From JACDAN01 sp035707105 (GTDB lineage Bacteria; Actinomycetota; Thermoleophilia; Gaiellales; Gaiellaceae): a stretch of 64,000 nucleotides of DNA. This document shows positions 9,501 to 17,693 of the stretch, one piece after another. Made by a program: the position numbers and the translations under genes. The first letter of the stretch is position 1. Each line of letters begins with the position of its first letter. The notes under the pieces were generated by a model. The model ran no database searches. It saw only the letters and a program-made list of their open reading frames with translations, and was not told the origin of the DNA. The stretch lies in contig DASSUI010000024.1 of the NCBI GenBank assembly GCA_035707105.1, positions 1 through 64,000 on the forward strand, written 5' to 3'.

Positions 9501-10653
9501 CGAGGTAGGTCTGCGGTCCCGTGCACGACGCGAGCCCGGACACGGCGTCCGTGCCGGCGAAGCTGACCGTGACCGGGGCGTTGTACCAGCCGTCCCCGTT
9601 GGCGGCGCGCCCCGGCGTCGCCGTGGTCTGCGGGGCCGTGGCGTCGTACTTGACGACAACCGTGCGCGGCGCCGAGTTGCCCGCGAGGTCTCGGCATGCG
9701 CCGGAGATCGAGGCGCTCGCCGTGTCGGGCCCCGAGTACGACGTCGCCGCATCGCACGAGGCGAGCCCGGAGGTCCCGTCGCTGCCGGTGAAGCTGACGG
9801 TCAGCGGGCGGCTGTACCAGCCGTTCGCGTCGGGGGCGCGCGACGTGCTTGCCGTCGCCCCCGGGGGCGTCTCGTCGTACTTGAGCGTGAAGACGGCCGT
9901 GCCGCTCGTGTTACCTGCGTTATCCGTGCACGTCCCGTTCACGGCGACGGACGGGTCGTCGGGCCCCGAGTACGTCTGCTGGCCGCACGAGGCGACGCCG
10001 GAGGTTCCGTCGGCGCCCTGGAATGTGACCGTCACGGCGTGGTTGAACCAGCCGTTCGCGTCCGGGGCTCGGGCGGACGGAGTCGCCGAGGGCGGCGTCG
10101 CGTCGTACTTCACCTGGACGGAGGCCGGCGCCGTGTTGCCAGCGACGTCTCGGCACGTCCCGCCGACGGCGGTGCCCGCGGTGTCGGGGCCGGCGTACGT
10201 CTGGGGTCCAGAGCACGAGGCGAGGCCTGAGGTGGCGTCGGTCGCAGAGAGCGAGATCGTGAGGCCGTGGTTGTACCAGCCGTTCGCGTCCGCGCCGCGC
10301 GACGGCGTGGCGGTGGCCGCGGGGGCGGTCTTGTCGACCTTGAACGTCTTGGAGACGCTCGTGATCCCGCCGTCGCTCTCCGCGGTGCACGTCAGCTGCG
10401 TGCCCGTCGTGTTCGCGATGAACGTGACCGCGTTGCACCCGTTGGTGGAGAGGATGATCGACTCGGGGTCCGTCACCGACCAGTTGACGGTGACGTTGGT
10501 CGTGTACCAGCCGGCGTCGCCCAGCGTCCCGGTGACGATCGGCGTCACGACGGGCGGCGTGGGATCGCCGGGGACGTCGGGAACCCCCGCGGCGCCGGCG
10601 GTCAGCAGCAGGAAGAAGAGCCCGACGACGAGGACGGCGACGAGCCTCCGCAC
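6550..10653 (-). CDS. Giant secreted protein with 14 tandem Ig-like domains
   Basis: 1367 residues. Signal peptide at 1-22, then a divergent first unit (to about residue 111), followed by 14 near-identical 77-residue units up to about residue 1192. Each unit holds DANGWYN, a TSG..SC turn, and a second Cys in C.DRAGN, so each can form one disulfide; units end in KYDATPP-like linkers. The C-terminus has a fibronectin-III-like domain and a final domain with TYYNVQLWRNG and TYRWYVWPGLG motifs. It lacks a sortase signal or anchor, so it is probably secreted or wall-associated through the C-terminal domain. The gene lies 9 bp after a paralogue carrying one 77-residue unit and the same C-terminus. 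Adhesin or stalk function is inferred. Confidence 0.85.
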   Translation of the reverse strand: MRRLVAVLVVGLFFLLLTAGAAGVPDVPGDPTPPVVTPIVTGTLGDAGWYTTNVTVNWSVTDPESIILSTNGCNAVTFIANTTGTQLTCTAESDGGITSVSKTFKVDKTAPAATATPSRGADANGWYNHGLTISLSATDATSGLASCSGPQTYAGPDTAGTAVGGTCRDVAGNTAPASVQVKYDATPPSATPSARAPDANGWFNHAVTVTFQGADGTSGVASCGQQTYSGPDDPSVAVNGTCTDNAGNTSGTAVFTLKYDETPPGATASTSRAPDANGWYSRPLTVSFTGSDGTSGLASCDAATSYSGPDTASASISGACRDLAGNSAPRTVVVKYDATAPQTTATPGRAANGDGWYNAPVTVSFAGTDAVSGLASCTGPQTYLGPDNASASVSGSCTDQAGNVGARAFGLKYDATIPQATASPGRPADANGWYRAPLTVSFTGTDATSGITSCDGAKTYTAPDTTSASLSGACVDRAGNASSTATLGFKYDATAPQVTAAPSRQANANGWYRAPLTVAFSGGDATSGLQSCDGDKTYSGPDAASAAVAGSCRDVAGNAGTASFALKYDGTAPQATTTPSRQPNANGWYNAPLTVGFSATDSTSGLESCPAAQTYSGPDTGAASVSGTCVDRAGNSTAPSFTLKYDQTAPTVSGAAPSRPADLDGWYNHALSVQFQGTDGTSGVESCTRVDYGGPDNGAGSVSGSCADRAGNRSETGSFPLKYDATPPAVTATASRVADANGWYNHPLSVAFAGADATSGVSGCDPAVPFSGPDAASTAVGGACRDRAGNVGSASVVVNYDSTSPTATATPSRPANANGWYSAPLTIAFAGSDGLSGLDSCDAAKSYSGPDRAAALVPGTCKDRAGNLASASLALNYDATPPLAAAVAGRPADANGWYNRPVAVGFAGSDPTSGIQSCTAGQTYAGPDTQSIGFAGSCRDRAGNDSLPSTLTIKYDATAPKVDGATPARSPDRAGWYNRPVAFAVQGSDATSGIDACPTLTYAGPDGTDAAAPAACIDRAGNVATRSFPLRYDATGPHTAATADRGPDANGWYNHPLTIGFAGQDPVSGLESCNPPERYEGPDGATVVVGGACMDNAGNVGLASLEVSYDATAPETTGAAADRPPDAHGWYNHALGVTFHGSDSTSGIDACTATSYAGPDAAAASVPGNCRDRAGNVGTPMTFALRYDASAPSLRNVHVKAGNGIAELSWEASPDTTLVEIRRAAVLVYSGGGTSFTDRRLKNGVRYRYTLAAYDEAANMATATATARPTGPLVAPAAGAVVSRPPRLVWRSVPKATYYNVQLWRNGRILSAWPRRASLQLKRSWTYDGRRYRLTKGTYRWYVWPGLGRPREKRFGRQLGASSFVVR
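7078..10320 (-). repeat. Fourteen tandem 231-bp coding repeats
   Basis: In-frame tandem repeat array encoding the 77-residue DANGWYN...DRAGN units of the giant secreted protein. Units have diverged at many positions (W/Y/N cores kept, linkers variable), so the array is old, though it remains a possible recombination and assembly hotspot. Confidence 0.85.
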
Positions 10654-10662
10654 GGAGGCCGC

Positions 10663-11799
10663 CTACTTCGTGACGACGAACGTGCTGCTGCCGAGGGCGT
10701 GCTTCGCGTACCGGGCCTCGGAGCGAGGCCCGAACCCCGGCCAGACGTACCAGCGGTACGTGCCGGGGCGCAGTCGATAGCGGCGCCCCTGGTAGAGCCA
10801 CGTTCGCCGCAGTCGGAAGCCAGGACGGGCGGGCCAGGTGCTCAGCACCTTTTGCCCGCGGATAAGTTGAACGTTGTAGTACGACGCGCGCCTGACTGGC
10901 GTCCAGATGAGCACCGGCGGCCCAGTGACCTTGGCGCCCGGAGCCGGGCTGAGCAGCGGGCCGGTTGCGACGATCTCGAGCTTCCGCTCGGCGCGGTTTG
11001 CGGCGTCGTCGATCCCGATCACCCGGTACTCATACCGGCGGCCGACCTTCAGACTCGAATCGCGGAAGCCGGTCTGCGAGCCGCGGTAGACGACGGACTC
11101 GCCCTGGTTGCCGCGGCCGGGTGCGCGAGCGACTTCGACGAGCTTCGTATCGCTCGACTTCCGCCACGCGACGTCGGCGCGTCGGTTTCCGACCTTCGCT
11201 GTGACCGCGAAGATGGTGGGGGGTGTCGCGTCGTACTTGAACGAGAAGGACGAGGGGGCGACATTCCCAGCGTTGTCGGAACATGAGCCGGCGATGAGAG
11301 CGGCCGGGTTGTCCGGACCGCTGTAGCGCCCCGAGGTACATGCCGCGACGCCGGACGTAGCGTCGGTGCCGTCGAATGCGACTGTCAGCGGGCGGTTGTA
11401 CCAGTCGTTCGCATCAGCCTGGCGCTCAAGCACTGTCCTAACGCTCGGAACGGTCTTGTCGATCTTCAACGTCTTCTGCGAAGTGACCCAATCATTGGGA
11501 TTGTTCGGATCATTTCGGGCTCGGCACACAAGCTGAGTTCCGACTGTGTCCGCCGAAAGCGTTTTGGCCTCGCAGCCGACGGACTCAAGGACCGGCGGGT
11601 CAGCGTCAAATGTCCAATTGATTGTTACGTTGCTCACATACCAGCCGTTGGCTCCGAGCGTGCCGTAGATGACTGGGACGATGTTGAGATGATCGTTTGG
11701 GCCAGCGCCTGCTCCAGCCGCGCCGAATAGCATCGTCGTCAACGCGCTGACGAAGACGAACCGGCGGAGCCGCCGCCGGCCTCTTGGCCGCAGCAACAT
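10663..11799 (-). CDS. Secreted single-domain paralogue of the giant repeat protein
   Basis: 378 residues from ATG 11799, preceded by GAGGGGAG at about 7 bp; the longer frame to 11922 is rejected. Signal peptide (FVFVSALTTMLFGAAGAGA), a divergent N-terminal unit (ANGWYVSNVTINW, matching that of the neighbour), one 77-residue unit (DANDWYN ... CSDNAGN), a fibronectin-like domain, and the shared C-terminal domain (SYYNVQLIRG, TYRWYVWPGFG). It ends in FVVTK, as the giant protein ends in FVVR. It lies first in a two-gene operon with that protein. The pair shows that the 77-residue unit amplified in one copy only. Function unknown; probably cell-surface. Confidence 0.8.
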   Translation of the reverse strand: MLLRPRGRRRLRRFVFVSALTTMLFGAAGAGAGPNDHLNIVPVIYGTLGANGWYVSNVTINWTFDADPPVLESVGCEAKTLSADTVGTQLVCRARNDPNNPNDWVTSQKTLKIDKTVPSVRTVLERQADANDWYNRPLTVAFDGTDATSGVAACTSGRYSGPDNPAALIAGSCSDNAGNVAPSSFSFKYDATPPTIFAVTAKVGNRRADVAWRKSSDTKLVEVARAPGRGNQGESVVYRGSQTGFRDSSLKVGRRYEYRVIGIDDAANRAERKLEIVATGPLLSPAPGAKVTGPPVLIWTPVRRASYYNVQLIRGQKVLSTWPARPGFRLRRTWLYQGRRYRLRPGTYRWYVWPGFGPRSEARYAKHALGSSTFVVTK

Positions 11800-11890
11800 C
11801 GGGACTCCCCTCACGTCCGCCCCCCTGTTGCCTCGATTCGAACCTTCATTCGTACTCCTCTCAGGCGGGCCTGTCAATTCGGAGGAGAGG

Positions 11891-11921
11891 TGCGGGGGCG
11901 GCTCGGGCCGCCGCCCCCGCA
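11891..11921 (-). terminator. Hairpin terminator after the M14 peptidase gene
   Basis: Perfect 12-bp G+C stem (11891-11902 with 11910-11921) and a 7-nt loop, located 9 bp after the M14 peptidase stop codon. No T-tract follows, as is common in high-G+C actinobacteria. Confidence 0.55.
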
Positions 11922-11930
11922 ATCAGCCTG

Positions 11931-14558
11931 TTACTGGTCGGCCCACAGAGCGGCCGATGCGAGCATCGGCCACTCCCGTTCCGGGTCGGCCCGGTACAGC
12001 GGGTTCATCGCGAACGACGTCATCCGCGCCGTCCCCGCGGTGTTCGTGCCGTGCGCGATCATCGCCGACCCCGGCGCCGACGCCGACTGTGCGTCACCGT
12101 CGATCTTCCAGAGGCCGGAGAGGAAGAACCCGGTCAGCGGCAGGCTGCCGTCGACCGTCCAGCCGCTCGGAACGGACGTAAACCACACGGGCGGATCGAC
12201 GATCGCCCGGTCCTGAGCCGGATACGCGCCGGTGATCTGGCTCGTCCCACTGGCGGAGTTCGCCCACGTGATGATGCCGCTCCACCCGCGAACGCTGCGG
12301 GTGGCGTTCGAGGTCACGGTGGCCGGCGTCAGGCCCGTGACCTGTCCGCCGCTTACGAGGAAGTTCGCGCCGTTGAACATCGCGCCGAGGTAGCCGCCGC
12401 CGTTGGCGAAGAAGTTCGCCAGCCGGCTGCGGACGGTCGCGTTCGCGGGCGTGTCGGCCGGGTAGGTCCCGGTGTTGAAGATCACGTCGTAGTTCACGAG
12501 CGGATCGGTCGGAGCGGTGTTGATCGTCGCCGCCGAGACCGGGTCGGCCGTGAAGCCGAGATTGCGCAGCACCCAGATCTCCTGGGTCAGCGCCCCCGTC
12601 AGGACGGCGATCCGGGGCGAGCGGTCGATCGGCTCCCGGGCGGGCAAGGTCCCGCGGACACCGATGAACCACACGCCGGCATCCTCCCCCGCGTCGTCGA
12701 GCGCGTTTTCGGCGCTCGCAGGGAAGAGCACGGTGCCGGCGGGCATCTGCTCACCGCGGGCGTTGGTGAACGGCGCGGACGCGAGCTCGGCGGTCACGCC
12801 GGCGTTGAGCAGCGCGTTCAGCGTGCGGACGGCCGTGGGCGAATCCAGCTCGAGGGCGAACGCCGAAGCCCCCCGGGAGGCGTCGACGCCGCCGCGGGCC
12901 GGCCGCACGCTCCAGATCCGCTGCGACTTTGGACGGAAGTTCGCCCCGTCCGGGATTGTCACGACGTCGGCGCCCCAGAGCTCACCGTGGCTCCACGCGC
13001 CCGGCGGCGCGTAGAGGACGCCGATCCGGCTGGAGACATCGACGCCCGGACCGAGCGCCGTGTCCGCGAGGCCGCGCAGCGGCTGGTCCATGAACACGAC
13101 GTACGAGCCACGCTCGTAGTCCGTGGAGCCGTGCTTGTAGTCCTTCTGGAGCCGCTGAACGCGGATCCCGTTCGTCAGCAGCCAGCGCACGAGGCGCTTG
13201 GCCTCCGGATCGCTCCGCTGCGCCTCACCGAGCGGGATCACGTACGCCTGCGGGTACTCGTGCATCCAGTAGTTCTCTTCGGTCCGGAAGTCGGGCGGGA
13301 AGCTGGCGAGCGGCGGCCGGGCCGCGTCGATGACGCCCCGCCGGTAGATCTCGAGCTGGTCGTGCATCAGGTCGACGCGGTTCGTCGTGTCGAAGAGGAG
13401 CGTCGACCAGACGGTGATGTACTGCGCCATCCGGGAGCCCCGCCGGCCGATCTTCTCGTTGTCGGAGACGGGCGGGCCGCACGGCGTGCTCGGCGGTGAG
13501 CTGCCCGCCACGGTCGAGGTGCTGTTGCACATCTCGACCGTCGAGCCGTTCAACCCGACGAGCTGGGAGTACATCGGCGTGTAGAACGGGCCCCAGTCGT
13601 CCCAGCTCTCGGCCCAACGCGGGCCGAACCTCGTCGTGCCGTCGTCGCAGACCCCGTTCTCGGGGATGCTGCCGTCGGCGCACCAGTCGTTGATCGGGCG
13701 GGTGACGAGGAAGCCTTGCGCGTTCATCGCCGCCTCGTTGGCGTCGATCCGCGACTGGTTCCACTTCAGCCACAGGTCGTACTCGATCCCGGGGTTGTGC
13801 GGCTTCGTCGTCGCCTCGATCAACGTGGGCGTCACGTAGCCGTGGAGGTCGAGCGTCTCCGGGGGCAGGAACCGCTGCATGATTGCGACCGCCGACGTGA
13901 CCTCCGGCTGAGACTGCGTCAGGAAGTCGCGGTTCAGGTCGAACCCGTTCCCGTTCGCGCGGGTTCCCGCGATGCGCCCGTCCGGGTTCTGAACCGGATT
14001 GAAGATCACGAACGACTGGTCGAGGATCTTGTCGACCTCCGGGTCGGTCCCGTACGGCGTCGTGGCTAGACGCTCGATCACCTGCATCGCGGCGTCGACA
14101 CCCTCGTACTCGTTGCCGTGGATGCCGCCCTGGACGAAGAGCGGGACCTTCACCTTGTCGCCGACGCGGGCGAGGATCTTCTGCGCGTACGCCGGATCCT
14201 CGAGCGCGAAGCGGCGGACCTTCTTCCAGTTCGCATAGCCGCGTCGCTGCGCCTTCGTGTCGAGCGCGTTGATCACGACGAGGTACTTGTCGCGGCCGAG
14301 CGCGGACTGGCCGAAGCGCTCGACGGTCATGCGGCCGTTGCTCCGCGCCGCGATCGAGTCGAGCGTGCAGCCGATCGCGTAGTACGGGATGTGCGGGAAC
14401 GCGCCGGGCCCGACGGTCGGGAGGTTCTCCGCGGCATCGGGCATCGGCGTGCCGCACCACGGCGGCTCGATCGCGGCTCCGGCGGTGCTCGTCGCCATCG
14501 TCGGGACGGCGAGCGCCGCCGCGACCCAGAGCCCGACGATCAGTCGGCGGGGGGACAT
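11931..14558 (-). CDS. Secreted M14-family zinc carboxypeptidase
   Basis: 875 residues from ATG 14558, 8 bases after GAGGAGGTGG. Signal peptide, then an M14 domain: the zinc ligands are His and Glu of GGIHGNEYEG and a later His in LDLHGY; NPDGRIAGTRANGNGFDLNRDF is the substrate-binding block, and the Glu of STVEMCN is the likely catalytic base. The C-terminal part (IAVLTGALTQEIWVLRNLGF ... FNTGTYPADT) looks like a glutamine-amidotransferase/ThuA-type accessory fold. This large architecture is typical of secreted actinobacterial carboxypeptidases acting on peptides outside the cell. It has its own terminator and is probably monocistronic. Confidence 0.88.
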   Translation of the reverse strand: MSPRRLIVGLWVAAALAVPTMATSTAGAAIEPPWCGTPMPDAAENLPTVGPGAFPHIPYYAIGCTLDSIAARSNGRMTVERFGQSALGRDKYLVVINALDTKAQRRGYANWKKVRRFALEDPAYAQKILARVGDKVKVPLFVQGGIHGNEYEGVDAAMQVIERLATTPYGTDPEVDKILDQSFVIFNPVQNPDGRIAGTRANGNGFDLNRDFLTQSQPEVTSAVAIMQRFLPPETLDLHGYVTPTLIEATTKPHNPGIEYDLWLKWNQSRIDANEAAMNAQGFLVTRPINDWCADGSIPENGVCDDGTTRFGPRWAESWDDWGPFYTPMYSQLVGLNGSTVEMCNSTSTVAGSSPPSTPCGPPVSDNEKIGRRGSRMAQYITVWSTLLFDTTNRVDLMHDQLEIYRRGVIDAARPPLASFPPDFRTEENYWMHEYPQAYVIPLGEAQRSDPEAKRLVRWLLTNGIRVQRLQKDYKHGSTDYERGSYVVFMDQPLRGLADTALGPGVDVSSRIGVLYAPPGAWSHGELWGADVVTIPDGANFRPKSQRIWSVRPARGGVDASRGASAFALELDSPTAVRTLNALLNAGVTAELASAPFTNARGEQMPAGTVLFPASAENALDDAGEDAGVWFIGVRGTLPAREPIDRSPRIAVLTGALTQEIWVLRNLGFTADPVSAATINTAPTDPLVNYDVIFNTGTYPADTPANATVRSRLANFFANGGGYLGAMFNGANFLVSGGQVTGLTPATVTSNATRSVRGWSGIITWANSASGTSQITGAYPAQDRAIVDPPVWFTSVPSGWTVDGSLPLTGFFLSGLWKIDGDAQSASAPGSAMIAHGTNTAGTARMTSFAMNPLYRADPEREWPMLASAALWADQ

Positions 14559-14657
14559 GGGCGAACCACCTCCTCGGCACCGGCTCTCCCTGCCGGGCCG
14601 TCGATATCGGCCCATCTATAGGTGGAAAACGGTCAGCGAGTCAAACGCGGTCGGCGA

Positions 14658-15074
14658 TCAGGCCTCGAGGTCGGCGATCGCCTCGCGCAGCGCCTCGCGC
14701 TCGGCGGCGAGATCCCGGAACGCGCGTGCGAACGTCTGCTCTCCGTCGTCGCTGAGCTGGAGGTGGACGACTCTCGCGTCCTCGGTCGAGAGGGTGCGCC
14801 GAATCAGCCCCGCCTTCTCGGCGCGCGCGACCAGCTCGGTGACGCTGCTCTGCGCGAGCTGGAGCCGCCGCGCCAGCTCGGTGACGGTCGTCCGCTCACT
14901 GAGGTCGGGTGCGCCCTTGATCTGCAGCAGGAGCATGTACCAGCTGGGCGTGATCCCGCATTCCCGGGCAACGATCTCCGTCTGGCGCTGGAACCGCCGC
15001 AGCGCGACCCGGAAGTCGGCCACGCCCGCCGCCTCGGCCGCGGTGGGTGAGTCGATCGCCTGGGGGGCGCCCAT
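14658..15074 (-). CDS. MarR-family transcriptional regulator
   Basis: 138 residues with a winged-helix MarR domain: dimer helix FRVALRRFQRQ, recognition block VTELARRLQLAQSSVTELVARAEKAGLI, and the wing LSTEDARVVHLQLSDDGE. The start ATG 15074 has no clear Shine-Dalgarno site; TACCAT lies 9 bases upstream and could be a -10 element for a near-leaderless message. It is divergent from the LPG-synthase-like gene, with only nine bases between the start codons, so one operator could control both. The ligand is unknown. Confidence 0.85.
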   Translation of the reverse strand: MGAPQAIDSPTAAEAAGVADFRVALRRFQRQTEIVARECGITPSWYMLLLQIKGAPDLSERTTVTELARRLQLAQSSVTELVARAEKAGLIRRTLSTEDARVVHLQLSDDGEQTFARAFRDLAAEREALREAIADLEA

Positions 15075-15083
15075 GGAGGTTCG

Positions 15084-16055
15084 ATGGTACGTCCTGGCGG
15101 CGAGTATGTGGACGTGGCCGACTTCCTCGACGCCGTCGAATCCTTCTTCGACCAGCTGACCACGATCGCGGTCGTCCCGCTGGCGTTCGCGATCCTCAGT
15201 CACCTCGGGCGCATCGCGTGCCGGACGAGGGCGTGGCGGAACATCGTCAGCGCGGCGTATCCGGACTCCGAGGTGCGCTGGCGGGACGTCTTCAGCGCCT
15301 ACGCCGCCGGGATCGGCGCGAACGCGCTCCTCCCGGGCCGAGGCGGCGACCTCCTGCGTCTCTACATCGCGAGGCACCGGATCGAGGGCTCGTCGTACCC
15401 GACCTTGGCGTCGTCACTGCTCGCCGAGACGATTTTCGACTCGGCGGTCGGGATCCTCCTGCTGGCCTGGGCGCTGTCCGCCGGGATCCTCCCCGGCGCG
15501 AGCGTCCTTCCGGACCTCCCGGGGATCGACTGGCTCTGGGTGTTCCACAACCCACGTGCCGCCGCCGGGATCCTGTTCCTCTTGCTCGTGGTGGCGACGA
15601 TCCTCGCGATCACGGGCGTCGGCAAGATCATCGACTTCTGGGCACGCGTCCGACAGGGGCTCACGATTCTCCGGCAGCCCCGCCGCTACCTGCGCGAGGT
15701 GGCGGCCTGGCAGGCGTTGGACTGGGCCTGCCGGCTGACCGCGATCTTCTTCTTCCTGCGAGCGTTCGGGATGCCGTCCGACCTCCACAGCGTCTTCGTC
15801 GTCCAGGTGGCCCAGACCCTGTCGACGCTGCTCCCGCTCACGCCCGCCGGGATCGGCACCGAGCAGGCGCTCCTCGTCTACATGTTCTCGGGCGAGGCGC
15901 CCGCCTCCGACGTCCTCAGTTTCAGCGTCGGCGTGAAGATCATCGTCATCGCCGTCAACCTGACGCTCGGGACGATCGCGACGCTCGCCACGCTCCGGAA
16001 GTTCCCGTGGCACGTGGACGTGGAGCGCGAGGCCGACGCCCCCGAGCGCGCGTGA
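15084..16055 (+). CDS. LPG-synthase-like (UPF0104/YbhN) membrane protein
   Basis: 323 residues, 7-8 membrane helices, matching the flippase-like transmembrane module of lysylphosphatidylglycerol synthases and YbhN proteins (AGIGANALLPGRGGDLLRLY, then SSLLAETIFDS and the late LLPLTPAGIGTEQALLV). The cytosolic aminoacyl-transferase domain of MprF is absent, so a lipid-translocation role is more likely than lysyl transfer. ATG 15084 has GGAGG six bases before it, inside the start region of the divergent MarR gene. It ends in a charged tail (EREADAPERA). Two related hairpins follow. Confidence 0.8.
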   Translation: MVRPGGEYVDVADFLDAVESFFDQLTTIAVVPLAFAILSHLGRIACRTRAWRNIVSAAYPDSEVRWRDVFSAYAAGIGANALLPGRGGDLLRLYIARHRIEGSSYPTLASSLLAETIFDSAVGILLLAWALSAGILPGASVLPDLPGIDWLWVFHNPRAAAGILFLLLVVATILAITGVGKIIDFWARVRQGLTILRQPRRYLREVAAWQALDWACRLTAIFFFLRAFGMPSDLHSVFVVQVAQTLSTLLPLTPAGIGTEQALLVYMFSGEAPASDVLSFSVGVKIIVIAVNLTLGTIATLATLRKFPWHVDVEREADAPERA

Positions 16056-16065
16056 TTCGAGGCAA

Positions 16066-16080
16066 GTAACACTGTGTTAC
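16066..16080. repeat. Perfect GTAACAC palindrome
   Basis: Seven-bp arms (GTAACAC / GTGTTAC) around one base, 10 bp after the LPG-synthase-like stop. It shares GGCAAGTAACAC with the larger hairpin 70 bp downstream. It could be an operator-like site or a decayed copy of the hairpin. Confidence 0.55.
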
Positions 16081-16132
16081 AAGGGGGCAGTCGGGCCGGC
16101 AACGCCCGCCGAGAGCCGCTAGCGGAGTCGAT

Positions 16133-16165
16133 CGCGGGCAAGTAACACGCTGTTACTTGCCCGCG
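16133..16165. terminator. Bidirectional hairpin terminator between convergent genes
   Basis: Perfect 15-bp stem with a 3-nt loop, centred on GTAACA-CGC-TGTTAC, between the plus-strand LPG-synthase-like gene and the minus-strand Tad operon end. Strong enough to serve both strands; no T-tract on either side. Confidence 0.6.
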
Positions 16166-16172
16166 GAGCGGC

Positions 16173-17672
16173 TCAGTGCTCCGCCCCGACCTCGTCCGGG
16201 CCGAGGACTTTCTTCCACCAGCCGGCTTCGCGGGAGTGGAGGGAGCTCTGGGCCTGGGCGACGTAGCTCGCGAGCTCGGCCTCTTTGGCCGCGAGCCGCT
16301 TCTCGAGCGCCTCGAGCGTCGCTTCGCGCTTCTCGAGCTTCTCGAGCTGGAGCTCCACCTCGGCCTCGCCGCTCGCCTCGCGGAGCTCGACCTCGGCCTC
16401 GCGCTCGTCGAGCTCCCTGAGCCGCTCGCGAAGAGCCGTCTCGCTGTCCGCGACACGCTTCTCCCGCCGCTCGAGCCGCTTGTCCTGCGACTCGGCCGCG
16501 TCCTCGGTGTCGCGGATGGCGGCTTCGCGCTCGACGAGATCCCGCTCGCGCTCCTCGAGCTGCCTGCGCAGCTGCTCGACGTCGAGGCCGGCCTGCTGCT
16601 CTCCTTCGAGACGGGAGACCTGCGCCTCGCGGCGGTTGAGCTCGGCCTCGCGCGCGGCGAGCTGGAGCTCCCGCGCCTCGACCTCGGCCGCCTTCGCCTC
16701 CGCGGCCTCCGCGATCGCCGCCGCCTCCTGGGTCACGCTTCCCTGGCTCGCGAGCTGGACGCGGAGCTTCTCCTCCTCCACCCGGGCGCGCTCCTCGCGC
16801 TCCTCGAGCGCGGCCTCGCGGGCCGTGAACTGCTCCTCGGCCTCGAGCATCCGGGCCTCGCGCTTCGCAAATGTCCGGTCACGCTCGGAGAGCTCCTTCT
16901 CCCGCCTCCGCAGCTGCTCCTCGCGCTCGGAGATCCCGCGCGCGCGGGCCTCTTGGCGCTGCTTGGCGTCTCGCTCGCGGGACGTGAGCTCCTGCTCGGC
17001 CTTCGTCATCTTGTCCTCGCGCTTCGCCACGGCGGCGATCCGCTGCTGCAGCTCGGCCAGGGTCTTCTCGCTGTCCTTGATCGCGTCCTCGCGTGCGGCG
17101 ACCGCGGCTGCCCGCTTGTCGGCGGCGGACTGCTCCGCCGCGATTTCGGACTGGAGCTGCGAGAGCTGCTTGCGCTCGGCGTCGAGGTCCCGCCGCTCGG
17201 CAGCGAGACGGCCGTCGCGCTCGCGGAGCTCGGTCTCCATCGTCGTGATCCGGGCGTCGCGCTCGTCGAGCAGCGTCGCCTGACGCGACACGTCCGACTC
17301 CTCCGAGAGCCGCCGCTCATACGCCTCGACCTGCTCGGCCAGCGCGGTGCGGAGCTCCTGCTCGCGCTTCGACGCCTGCGCCAGCTCGGACCGGAGCGTC
17401 TCCAGCTCGCTGTGGAGCTCCTGGAGCTCGCCCTCGTCGGCGGCGGCCGATGCGGCCTCGGCCGCCGCCGGCGGAGGCGAGGCGTAGAGGTCGAGTCGGA
17501 CGAACGGAGCTTCAACCTTATGCCCGTTGACGTCGTTGGTCACGGATGCTCCGCCGCCTTCGCGGCGCCGCTGGAGCTGCGCGCGCAGGCCGGTGCCGAA
17601 GCCCTGCTCGGTCTCGACGTCTTCCTGTCCCTTCTCGGGCTGCTCTTTCTTCGGCTTCGGCTTCGCGGCCAC
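16173..17672 (-). CDS. Long coiled-coil protein at the end of the Tad operon
   Basis: 499 residues. Short basic Lys/Pro N-terminus (KPKPKKEQPEKG), a linker, then from about residue 80 to the end almost uninterrupted Glu/Arg/Ala/Leu heptads (RERDGRLAAERRDLDAERKQ-type), so a long rod of possibly 50 nm. No signal peptide and no membrane segment, so it is cytoplasmic. It lies 21 bp after tadC and is the last gene of the pilus operon. It could organise the pilus base, position the machine at the pole, or be an unrelated cytoskeletal filament. Codon bias (GAG/CGC/CTC) produces spurious long frames on the other strand. Confidence 0.65.
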   Translation of the reverse strand: MAAKPKPKKEQPEKGQEDVETEQGFGTGLRAQLQRRREGGGASVTNDVNGHKVEAPFVRLDLYASPPPAAAEAASAAADEGELQELHSELETLRSELAQASKREQELRTALAEQVEAYERRLSEESDVSRQATLLDERDARITTMETELRERDGRLAAERRDLDAERKQLSQLQSEIAAEQSAADKRAAAVAAREDAIKDSEKTLAELQQRIAAVAKREDKMTKAEQELTSRERDAKQRQEARARGISEREEQLRRREKELSERDRTFAKREARMLEAEEQFTAREAALEEREERARVEEEKLRVQLASQGSVTQEAAAIAEAAEAKAAEVEARELQLAAREAELNRREAQVSRLEGEQQAGLDVEQLRRQLEERERDLVEREAAIRDTEDAAESQDKRLERREKRVADSETALRERLRELDEREAEVELREASGEAEVELQLEKLEKREATLEALEKRLAAKEAELASYVAQAQSSLHSREAGWWKKVLGPDEVGAEH

Positions 17673-17693
17673 AGTGGTCTCCTCGGGTCGGCG

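Noticed and set aside
7060..10230. Long plus-strand frames opposite the giant repeat protein
   Set aside because: Periodic because the repeated gene is periodic; sequence is Val/Arg-rich shadow.
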